The notes under the pieces: model-generated
The model's database searches: none
The model's input: only the letters and a program-made list of their open reading frames with translations
What the model was told of the DNA's origin: nothing
Program-made: the position numbers and the translations under genes
Source: Papaver somniferum
Taxonomy: Eukaryota; Streptophyta; Magnoliopsida; Ranunculales; Papaveraceae
NCBI RefSeq assembly: GCF_003573695.1
Contig: NC_039363.1
Location: 158,250,406 to 158,314,405 of the forward strand
Reading direction: 5' to 3'
DNA length: 64,000 bases
Shown: one piece after another, positions 34,812 to 45,510 of the stretch
Position numbering within the stretch: position 1 is the stretch's first letter
Layout: the number at the start of each line of letters is the position of its first letter

Positions 34812-37229
34812 TGAAAAACGGGGGTCTAACAACACCACCCAATATTTCGCTTAGCAATTGTATGGACTAACTCCGAAATACTTTCTAGAGAATCAACTAG
34901 ACAGTCAGACTAATCTAGGTTAAAGTATCTCAAGGAGTTAATATCTCTCTCTTGTTTTGATTTACTCGAGCTAATAGAAATCAATGAGTCTTTAATCAAA
35001 CACAAGGAATAACTTGGATGGTACCAAAGACCAATATCCAAGGATCAATCAATGACAATCAACAACCAAAGGTTGGATTGCTCTAGTTGATGATAACACA
35101 ACCTGTATTATTTCAATTATAAAGATAAAACAATATAATGCGGAAACTGAAATAACATAGACACCAGAAATTTTGTTAACGAGGAAACCGCAAATGCAGA
35201 AAAACCCCGGGACCTAGTCTAGATTGAACACATAATGTATTAAGCCACTACAGACAGTAGCCTACTCCAAGCTAACTTAGGACTGGACTGTAGTTGACCT
35301 CATCAGTCTCTCGCTGATCCAAGGTTCACTTGAACTCCCTACGCCTCTTATTTCAGCGGGATACTGCGCACTTGATTCCTTTAGCTGATCTCACCCACAA
35401 CTAAGAGTTGCTACGGCCCAAATTCGCAGGCTTTGAAAATAAACAAATCTGTCTCAAACGACAAGTCTATCAAAGGATCAATCTGTATCCCACATAAAAA
35501 TCCTAAAGTTTTTGTTCCGTCTTTTGATAATAATCAAGTGGGAAACCAATTGATAATCCAGTCTTCTATATTCCCGAAGCAGCCTAGATAATCAATCACC
35601 TCACAACAATCTTAATCGTACGGTAGCGAAACAAGATGTTGCAGAATCACAAACAATGAGACGAAGATGTTGTGACTACTTTATATATCTTGCCTATCGA
35701 AGATATTAATCTCAAGCCAATCAATCTTATTGTGCTCGTACGATAAAAGACGGAAGATCAGATCACACAACTACGATAAAAGTAGTATCGGCTTGGCTTC
35801 ACAATCCCAATGAAGTCTTTAATTCGTTAACCTGGTTTAAAAGAAGAAAACCAAAGTTTAAAGGAGAAACGACTCTAGCACGCAAACTAGTATCACACGT
35901 GAGGTGTGGGGATTAGTTTTGCAGAGTTGCTAGATGTCCCCTTATATAGTCTTTCAAATCAGGGTTTCGCCTTGGTCACAAAGCAAACAATATCCACCGT
36001 AGATGAAAACCTGATTTAGATTCAAGATAATATTTCTCAACCGTTAGATCGAAAACTTAGCTTTTTATACAAATAAATGCACGCTTCTAGGTTTGTTAAC
36101 CGTACCCAAACGTGTACATTTTGGTTCAACAATAGTTAACCAAAAGGTTATCCATATGAGCATTTCATACCAACCATATTCTTCTTCACCATAACTAGTT
36201 CAAATGACTCAAATGAACTAGTTAGAGAGTTGTTCAATTGCAAGGAAATCTTATTACTACACAAGACACAATTGAAGCAAAGATGATTTGATTCACTCGA
36301 ATCGGTTCATGAACTTTATAGCCACGGTTTGCAAATTGCATTCCTTAGTCTTTATAAGTTTAAGTTCAGAAATCATCTTCAGATATATACCTTCTTAAGT
36401 TCGCACACTAGGTTCGCGGACTTAAGCAACCGGGCAGAGTTTACAAACTCCAGCAAAAATCTCGGCAAAGACTTTCCGCCGGTTCGTGGACTGGGTTCGC
36501 GGACGCAGCTAGTTTGTCAGCTCCAGCAGAATTTCTCGGGATGAGAAGTTCGGCAGTTCGTGGACTGAGTTCACGGACTTGGCAGCAAGCCATTCTTACG
36601 GTTTCTCTTGATCAACAAAGTTAGCAAACTTTGGTTCAAGGGACATGACTTATGCACATATGTGTTTCCATAACAATACTTATGTCCGTCATTGGTTATG
36701 TAATCTAAACTCTCATTCCAACCATTGAAACATTCTTAGAGGACGTTATATAGTTGCTACACCATTTCTCGTCAAAGCAATTTTCAAAGTGATTGTAACA
36801 TATCATGACTTACGTCACTAGGTAAAGATAAACATGGTCGAAGCGAAACGCTTACCAACACATATTTCGAGATATAGATAGGCGAGGTATACTCGGCTCG
36901 AAATACCAAATGTGTATAATCTAAGTCTATATATAGCACACGACTTTTTGTCTCAGGAAGTAAGAGATATAGTATATAGACTTTTTAGTGACAAATAAGT
37001 TCAAGTCTTCACATACCTTTTTGTCAAGAAGTTCCACCGGTTCCTTGAGTAGTTCTTCTTCTTGTATGATGAATCGCCATGAAGTCCTTGAGCTCAACTA
37101 CACTTTTATCCTAGTCCGAAACTTAGGTATTGTAGACTAGAAATCAAGACTTATAGTTTTGGTCACTAACATTGACAAACATGCTTGATATAGAAACGCA
37201 TGCGAGTTCGACCGAGCAATGCTATAACA
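34812..37229 (-). repeat. LTR L3, recombinant-looking
   Basis: About 2,418 bp. The left half matches L4 (GAAAATAAACAAATCTG, CTTATTTCAGCGGGATACTG, shared private variants) while the right half matches L2 (TTCGTGGACTGGG, AGTTCACGGACTTGGCAGC). The switch falls between about 36130 and 36480. TATA at plus 35941-35949. The left part has several one- to four-base deletions relative to L4. Confidence 0.8.
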
Positions 37230-37244
37230 ATCTTCCCCTTTGTC
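37230..37244 (-). promoter_or_regulatory. Polypurine tract, I3
   Basis: Identical to the I2 tract, next to L3. Confidence 0.7.
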
Positions 37245-37971
37245 AATTTTAGTGACTAAACTATCAATATATATGGAATACAAAAAAGATAAAGAAACTT
37301 TAGTAGCTCCTATTCCACATGTCTAATCTTCAACATTCTTCGAAATCTTCATCACTTCCAAGTACTCCAATGATCCCAAAGGTTGTAAGTTTAACATCAC
37401 CGTTATTGAAGATCCGTAGGTATAACAATGAGAAAGCATCTGTCTCGATCATTATTATACAGTGTCATAGTCCAATTGTATCACAACTTTAACAATAATA
37501 CTATAGTGATATGTATCACTCCCTCTTAGTCAATACTCCATCTCACATGGAAACCACTCCCCCTTACACAATGATCCGAAAACCAATGTATTTGTAGTGT
37601 GAACTACATATTAATTCCCCCACTTTTTGTCAATAAAATTGGCAAAGATACAAGAACGAGATCATAATGAAATTTCCGTAAGAGACATTTCATGACTAAA
37701 AGAAAATACATACCATCTAATTTAGATGCAATCATATATCCGAAATTAATAGCATTCATCAAGGAGTTTAAAGATACAAGATTACCCCTTAAAAATTCCA
37801 CAGCGGCACACCCCTCAAGATATGACCATTAAACACAAGTTCAAAAGAACTCTCCTCCATTTTATGTCATTCCCAAGGGAACATCAAGAGCGACCTTAAT
37901 TTCAAAAGAAAAAAAGGATTTTTATTGGTCACCAAAAACCATGAGAATGATTTTCTATATCCAAAAACTCA

Positions 37972-38442
37972 ATCAAATTAATCACTAGTAAATCCATGAT
38001 TAATTTAATCGAAATACGCAATGAAATTAAACACAAAAGTGATCAACTTAATTTATTATGCTCGACATAAGATAACTTACGGAGCATACGACTAACATAA
38101 CCATTAGAAAATGAATAGGATAGGATAGTCGTTCATATACTCAACATAAGAGGAATCTTACGGAGTATGAAAATACTCAACTAGATTAATTACAAGAGAA
38201 CTCGTAATTAATCTAATTGGAATACACAACCAAACTAATTACAAAAGTAATCAATTTAATAGTCATTTGTTTTGCTCGACATAACAAGACTTATGGAGCA
38301 ATAACTAAATAACCAAACAAGATGATTAATTTAGTTCAAGAATGCTCAACATAAAGTACCTTATGGAACAACCAACAAAGCTAATCAAAAATTAATCAAC
38401 TTGGTTGTATCGCGCTCAACATAAGACACATTATGGAGCCTC
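37972..38442 (-). repeat. Hairpin array in I3
   Basis: Same order as I1 and I2. TAGATTAATTAC/GTAATTAATCTA at 38182-38215 is a perfect 12-bp stem with a 10-base loop. The ATGCTC/GAGCAT, ATACTC/GAGTAT and TTGCTC/GAGCAA stems are all kept. Confidence 0.7.
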
Positions 38443-39571
38443 ACAGTATTACATAAAATATGGATCAGTGAAGATCAATAATGTGGAATACATAAGGATT
38501 CATTCTATCTTCCATCACTATTTGCATAACGATATTTAATAGACATAATCCTTGAACACAACAAATAATTGACAATATAGGCTTAACTTTTGTATATGTC
38601 AAAAGTATATTCATCCTTAAATCAATACATGAATACCGATCATGAACAACTTTACTTTTGACAAAATATGGGACAACATAGTTCACGGACGTAAACACCA
38701 ATATCCCAGAACAAATTATAATATAACAAATCATAAAGATTAAATACTGCAAACCATCATCCTCCAAATATTTTTAGAATTTAAACCAATAAACCTAAAG
38801 AAACAAGAAGATGAAAATAATATCTATGTGTAATCACAGTCATTGCTATTCAAGGCACTAGTTATTCTTCCAACTAAACCATAAAGAAGACATAATAGGC
38901 AACAATATCTTTGAGAAATTCCTTATCATTCCCGAACTCCTTGTCGTCAACAGCCATTGGAATATAAGGTTCATGGAGGAAGGAGTCAATACCAACAAAC
39001 CGTATTGGCTGATGATTTCGAACCAGGGCCCTTCTGAATTTCCAAAGATCTTAAAACGCAAGCCTTTATTTCACTAATCTCTTTTCTTACTTCCTTCAAC
39101 TCACCAAGAACATCGGAAAACTTCTGAGAGTTACAAGGGACATCCCTTGGCTTTCATGTATTCCTCCTATTTCTTTTCAAGGAAGGAGTTACTGGAGATT
39201 TCTCTTTTTCCTTGATTGATGGCTTAACAATCATATTGACATCTTTTCCATCCAAAGACATGATGCTTAGAGGACAGTTATAAACAACTGGTTTTTGTGA
39301 GTGGAATTCACAATCTCATCAAGCAGTCTTAATATATAAAAGATATCAGAGAGGAAAAAGGAATGTCGGGTTAACAACCTTTAAGCAGATTCGTAGAAGC
39401 CCAATTCTAAACCCTATAAGGAATAGAATTGTCGATAATAACCCTTTACTTTATTTTGATAGCCAAACAACTTAAGAAAAGAAGAAGAAAAACTTTTCCT
39501 AAAGCCTGATTGGTACACAACCTTGTCTCTTTTGATCAGGCACATGAGGCAAGATTTACCAAACAACACAA

Positions 39572-41035
39572 TCAATTTGTGTTATGGTGAACAACAATTT
39601 GTCCACCATTTTCCTCTAGAGAGGAATCCTCAGACTTCTGTCTATTAAGGCGATTTGACCATACTTTCTTCTCTAATGGTCTTATTTTGTCTTTGAAAAC
39701 CAACTTCTTAGATGAAGATAAAATCCTACATACCTCAGCAGTCTTCTGAGCAAGTTTAAGCTTCCTTCCCAAACGATTTGATCTTTGTTGAATTTTTTTG
39801 GCGTGCCTCACCTGATGTTTGTACTTGTAACATCTTGATAGTCCATGACCCTTCTAAGAACAAAACGAGCATGTCAAACTTGGATAATATTCAGGCATCT
39901 GTGGTGTGAACGTAACTAGGCACATAGTGGATCCTGAAACATTATAACCAGAGTTTCCAAAGGATGGGTCAATTGATTCTTCCAGCTTGATTGGATTCTC
40001 TTCTTCACCGAAACCATCAAGGTTGATATATGTATTGATACAATTATCAAAATCAATGTTTTCACATAGAAGACCAACACTTGATTTCCTATCTTCATCA
40101 GAATCATAGATCTCAGACATCTCATCAAGTGTTATAGCAAGACCTTTGTTCCCAGTGTATTTTCTACGATTTGGGAACTCGTTTGAAAATGACCAAAACC
40201 TTTACACTTAAAGCACTGTGGATATCCTCGTCATCAGCTCGTCAGATCCTTGTTTTTAGGAGGAACGCGATTGTGAGGTTTATCTGACGACCTAGGTTTG
40301 TCTCTTGAAAACCGTTTACTTCTCTTCAATAGAAGATCCTAAACTGTCTTGTGATCAAGGAGACTGATTTGTCAAGATCTTCATTCCCTCACCCTCAGAG
40401 ACATAAACACTTTTACTTTTATCAAGTAACTTAGTGTTCTTATGTGCTTTAAAGGAAACATCCTTTCTGATTTTGGATGTATGCTCATGATGAAAGATCT
40501 TTAGCTTTCCAACCAATGTATTTCTGGAAAGATTATCAAGGTTATTTCCCTCAACGATGGCATGCTTCTTAGACTCGTATCTAGATGGCAGCGATCTGAG
40601 AATTTTCATCACAATGTCCTTTGCAGGAACAGTATTACCCAATGCAAAATATGCATTAACAATTTCATACAATCTGTGATTAAACTCATCAAATGTATTT
40701 TCATCTGCCATACGAAGGTTCTCCCAATCGTAATTAAGGTTTTGAAGCCTAGATTCATTTTCACTAGAGTTTCCTTCAAATACGGTTTTTAAGATAACCC
40801 AAACATCTTTAGACCTAGTGCAATTTGACACATGGTGCCGAAGATTTGGGGTAATGTCATGTATGATGGCATTCAAACCGTCGTAATTTTGCTTTGCAGC
40901 AAGTATCTCGGCAGGATTATATTCACCAATATTCTTGGGAACGTTTACATCTCCAACTGCCACAACGAGAGCATCATAGCCATTAACAACATATACCCAT
41001 GATTGAAAATCACATGCTTGAAGAAAGGCTCGCAT
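39572..41035 (-). pseudogene. gag: Copia-type gag, I3 copy
   Basis: The N-terminal 226 residues are intact from ATG at 41035 (MRAFLQACDFQSWVYVVNGY), and the frame is open upstream to about 41120 with the conserved FDSSNYLWWKIV segment. So the original start was probably further upstream and is now lost. After 40355 small deletions break the frame across the first knuckle. 40120-39854 gives the acidic tail, ending in the TAG inside the second knuckle, and 39811-39572 continues as a basic region after it. This copy shows the gag domain best. Confidence 0.82.
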
Positions 41036-41159
41036 AACAATTTTCCACCATAAGTAATTAGAGCTATCGAAGACTGGTGGTACGTTAATAGAGATAACAC
41101 CTCTGTCTATAGAGGAAGATCGCTACAAACACAAACTTGTAAGGTCTTGAACGTGTTTT

Positions 41160-41174
41160 CCTACTCTGATACCA
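41160..41174 (-). other. Primer-binding site, I3
   Basis: Identical to the I2 site, two bases from L4. Confidence 0.8.
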
Positions 41175-41176
41175 AT

Positions 41177-43604
41177 TGAAAAAACGGGGGTCTAACAACA
41201 CCACCCAATATTTCGCTTAGCAATTTGTATGGACTAACTCCGAAATACTTTCTAGAGAATCAACTAGACAGTCAGACTTAATCTAGGTTAAAGTATCTCA
41301 AGGAGTTAATATCTCTCTCTTGTTTTGATTTACTCGAGCTAATAGAAATCAATGAGTCTTTAATCAAACACAAGGAATAACTTGGATGGTACCAAAGACC
41401 AATATCCAAGGATCAATCAATGACAATCAACAACCAAAGGTTGGATTGCTCTAGTTGATGATGTAACACACAACCTGTATTATTTCAATTATAAAGATAA
41501 AACAATATAATGCGGAAACTGAAATAACATAGACACCAGAAATTTTGTTAACGAGGAAACCGCAAATGCAGAAAAACCCCGGGACCTAGTCTAGATTGAA
41601 CACATAATGTATTAAGCCACTACAGACAGTAGCCTACTCCAAGCTAACTTAGGACTGGACTGTAGTTGACCTCAATCAGTCTCTCGCTGATCCAAGGTTC
41701 ACTTGAACTCCCTACGCCTCTTATTTCAGCGGGATACTGCGCACTTGATTCCTTTAGCTGATCTCACCCACAACTAAGAGTTGCTACGGCCCAAATTCGC
41801 AGGCTTTGAAAATAAACAAATCTGTCTCACACAGACAAGTCTATCAAAGGATCAATCTGTATCCCACATAAAAATCCTAAAGTTTTTGTTCCGTCTTTTG
41901 ATAATAATCAAGGTGAACAGGAACCAATTGATAATCCAGTCTTATATTCCCGAAGAACAGCCTAGATAAATCAATCACCTCACAACAATCTTAATCGTAC
42001 GGTAGCGAAACAAGATGTTGCAGAATCACAAACAATGAGACGAAGATGTTTGTGACTACTTTATATATCTTGCCTATCGAAGATATTAATCTCAAGCCAA
42101 TCAATCTTATTGTGCTCGTACGATAAAAGACGGAAGATCAGATCACACAACTACGATAAAAGTAGTATCGGCTTGGCTTCACAATCCCAATGAAGTCTTT
42201 AATTCGTTAACCTGGTTTAAAAGAAGAAAACCAAAGTTTAAAGGAGAAACGACTCTAGCACGCAAACTAGTATCACACGTGAGGTGTGGGGATTAGTTTT
42301 ACAGAGTTGCTAGATGTCCCCTTATATAGTCTTTCAAATCAGGGTTTCGCCTTGGTCACAAAGCAAACAATATCCACCGTCAGATGAAAACCTGATTTAG
42401 ATTCAAGATAATATTTCTCAGCCGTTAGATCGAAAACTTAGCTTATTATACACAAATTAAATGCACGCTTCTAGGTTTGTTAACCGTACCCAAACGTGTA
42501 TATTTTTGGTTCAACAATAGTTAACCAAAAGGTTATCCATATGAGCATTTCATGCCAACCATGTTCTTCTTCACCATAATTAGTTCAAATGACTCAAATG
42601 AACTAGTTAGAGAGTTTTTCAATTGCAAGGAAATCTTACGTACTACACAAGACACAATTGAAGCAAAGATGATTTGATTCACTCGAATCGGTTCATGAAC
42701 TTTATAGCCACAGTTTGAAAATTGCATTCCTTAGTCTTTATAAGTTTAAGTTTAGAAATCATCTTCAGATATATAACCTTCTTAAGTTCGCACACTAGGT
42801 TCGGGGACTTAAGCAACCAGGAAGAGTTTACAAACTCCAGAAGAAAATCTCGGCAAAGACTTTCCGCCGGTTCGCAGACTGGGTTCGCGGATGCAGCTAG
42901 TTTGTCAACTCCAGCAGAATTTCTCTGGATGAGAAGTTCGGCAGTTCGCGGACTTGGCAACAAGCCATTCTTGCGGTTTCTCTTGATCAACAAAGTTCGC
43001 AAACTTTGGTTCAAGGGATAAGACTTATGCACATATGTGTTTCCAAAACAATACTTATGTCCATCATTGGTTATGTAATCTAAACTCTCATTCCAACCAT
43101 TGAAACATTCTTAGAGGACGTTATATAGTTGTTACACCATTTCTCTTCAAAGCAATTTTCAAAGTGATTGAAACATATGATGACTTACGTCACTAGGTGA
43201 AGATAAACATGGTCGAAGCGAAATTCTTACCAACACATATTTCGAGATATAGATAGGCGAGGTATACTCGGATCGAAATGCCAAATGTGTATAATCTAAG
43301 TCTATATATAGCATACGACTTTTTGTCTCAGAAAGTAGGAGATAGAGTAGATAGATTTTGAGTGACAGATAAGTTCAAGTATTCACATACCTTTTCGTCG
43401 AGAAGTTCCACCGTTTTCTTGAGTAGTTCTTCTTCTTGTGTGATGAATTGCCATGAAGTCCTTGAGATCAACTACACTTTCTATCCTAGTCTGAGACTTA
43501 GCTATAATAGACTAGAAATCAATACTTATAGTTTTGATCACTAACATTGACAAACATGCTTGAGATAGCAACGCATGCGAGTTCGACCGAGCAATGCTCT
43601 AACA
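41177..43604 (-). repeat. LTR L4 (2,428 bp), 5'-terminal LTR of the array
   Basis: On the minus strand it starts TGTTAGAGCATTGCTCGGTC. TATA at plus 42321-42329. The right end abuts ATTGT, the TSD shared with L1, and no purine tract follows, as expected for the outer LTR. Confidence 0.85.
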
Positions 43605-43609
43605 ATTGT
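43605..43609 (-). other. Target-site duplication ATTGT (right) of the Copia array
   Basis: Directly follows the end of L4 and matches 19576-19580. Confidence 0.85.
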
Positions 43610-43826
43610 TATCTCCCCTACTTTGAATTAATGGAAGAGAGCGTTGCATGCGTTGAGATGTTATTATAGAAACGATATTCTTTTCCATGAGGAGAAAACA
43701 CGACTTGCCGGCCAGCACTATTTGGGTGTCGTCTTCCCATCTGCCATATCGTATCGCCTCAGAAGAATTGGAAGAACTTATCTTTAGAAATCAAGGGTTA
43801 AGGGCGCCTTCACTGGAGTTCTCTCC
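43610..43826 (+). other. Tat-like internal sequence right of the nested array
   Basis: Resumes the Tat-like element; no gene recognised. Confidence 0.4.
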
Positions 43827-44264
43827 AAAAGCCGCTTCAACGCTCTCTCCAGAAGAAGCCGCTTCAACGCACACTCTCTCTTGAAGCCACTTCGACGCTC
43901 TCTCCATAATAAGCCGCTTCAACGCACACTCCAGAAGCCGCTTCAACGCACACTCTCTCCTGAAGCCGCTTCTACACTCTCTCCAGAAGAAGTCGCTTCA
44001 ACGCACGCTCCAGAAGATGATTCAACGCACACTCCAGAAGCCGCTTCAACGCACGCTCTCTCCTGAAGCCGCTTCAACGCTCTCTCCAGAAGAAGCCGCT
44101 TAAATGCACGCTCCAGAAGCCGCTTCAGCACACACTCCAGAAGCGGCTTCAACGCATGCTCTCTCCTGAAGCCGCTTCAACGCATGCTCTCTCCCGAAGT
44201 CGCATCGGCACTCTTTCCCGAAGCCACTTCAGCGCTCATCATAGGCCGAAGCCGCTTCAACACC
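43827..44264 (+). repeat. GAAGCCGCTTC minisatellite
   Basis: About 15 copies of a core close to GAAGCCGCTTCAACGC, separated by CTCTCTCC, ACTCCA or similar links, so unit length varies from ~25 to ~40 bases. The core GAAGCSGCTTC is palindromic apart from its centre. In one frame it reads EAASTLSP/EAASTH-type repeats, but stops interrupt it, so a protein repeat is not secured. Confidence 0.75.
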
Positions 44265-45496
44265 TTACCAGCCAATGCAATGAAAGTACGTCTTTCAAGA
44301 GAACATAATCTCGGGATAATTACACTTGGGGACTTCCAGCACAGGATGCCTTCACTTCGCTCAACCAGTTTATTTCTAATAGCAGCAATCATCATTGTTG
44401 AAGCTTTACGAGATGCAGAGTACATGTGCATCAAAGACTCCAAAATACAAATCGGAGATGTTTTTACGTGTCCAGCCGCGCCATCGATTCTGAAGTGTAA
44501 CTTGGGACTTCTCATCGCATACCATTCCATACAACCATCCAAGACTCAGAAGACGGTTCAAAAGATGTTGCTTGGAACGAAGTCCTTAAAGATTCGCGGC
44601 ACAACGTCCATCCTTCTACCTACCTAGCTGGCACGCCACAAATCTTCAAGAAGCGTGTAGTATGCAAGGGGAATATCAAACAAAAGAATGGGAGAGCTAA
44701 AATTGTAAAATCATGTACACAGGCTCTACTCCAACCTTACCGAGGAGTTCTACGTCTAAAGTTTCAAGCACGAATGAGGGGTTTTATTCGATCAAGCCCT
44801 GACTCCAACCACATGAAACAAAGACTACTAAACATCAAAGAAGTGTCATCAACGCCAGGACCAATGACACCTTCACTAGAGTCCTCTCCGGAGCTGCTTC
44901 AACATCCTCTGAGGAAGCCGTTTCAACATCCTCTCAGGAAGCCGCTTCAACATCCTCTCGGGCCGCTTCAACATCCTCTTGAGATTCCTTCAATATCTTT
45001 TTCAGAAATTGCTTCAGCAGCCTTTTAAGGATATTCCTCATGATAGGGCTCGTCCACATCAGAGTCGAGGATTATGACGTCGTCATGAAGAGGTATTCAT
45101 GTTTATCCAGGAGTTCATGTTATGCTCCACCCTCCTTTATTTTAGCCGGGCAGCAAACCTTTCATCCTATCACTTGTTAGTTGAGATGCTTCATCGCGCT
45201 TCCACTTTCCTCCATGCTAACCGAAGCCAAGAAAGCTTGGACGCGCTCGAACGAAACTCAGATTTATAAGGGACTTGGAATGCAGTTTGAGATCCCAATC
45301 AACAATATGCCTAATTTACTCGGGGTCAACCGACGCCATGTTAGGAGAACGCTTACTTGGACGCCTCTTGAACGTGACATGTTCCAAGGACAGGCCGACC
45401 CATCTCTCCTGGTAACATCTAACTTTGTCTCATAAATTTTACCTTTATTTGTCATCATATAGTGCTTCTCCTGCAACAATGTCACTGTTACGTACT
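44265..45496 (+). other. Tat-like 3' internal region
   Basis: A 147-residue frame (44184-44627) starts in the minisatellite and a weak frame at 45181-45435 follows. Neither matches a family I know. A segment around 44645-44700 resembles 19497-19560. No integrase or RNase H motif seen. Confidence 0.35.
44891..45013 (+). repeat. Second cluster of the GAAGCCGCTTC repeat
   Basis: Six or so units of GCCGCTTCAACATCCTCT, about 24 bases each, clearly related to the 43.8-kb minisatellite but with a different linker. Confidence 0.7.
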
Positions 45497-45510
45497 AAGC
45501 AGGGACTTAA
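45497..45510 (+). promoter_or_regulatory. Polypurine tract of the Tat-like element
   Basis: AAGCAGGGACTTAA directly before TGTTGATGG of the 3' LTR. Confidence 0.6.

Larger units (their letters stand above)
19581..43604 (-). mobile_element. Tandem Copia-type element: four LTRs, three internal regions
   Basis: The plus-strand order is L1 19581-22020, I1 22021-26009, L2 26010-30954 (with a 2.5-kb insertion), I2 30955-34811, L3 34812-37229, I3 37230-41176, L4 41177-43604. Only the outer ends carry a TSD (ATTGT). Each internal region has a tRNA-iMet primer site next to its right-hand LTR and a purine tract next to its left-hand LTR, so all are in minus orientation. Internal regions are 3.9-4.0 kb with a decayed gag and no reverse transcriptase, integrase or protease frame. 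The multimer therefore descends from one insertion that later expanded. Confidence 0.88.

Noticed and set aside
19581..43604. CRISPR-like array reading of the repeated blocks
   Set aside because: Repeat units are kilobase LTRs or variable hairpins with plant retroelement signals; no short identical repeats with unique spacers.
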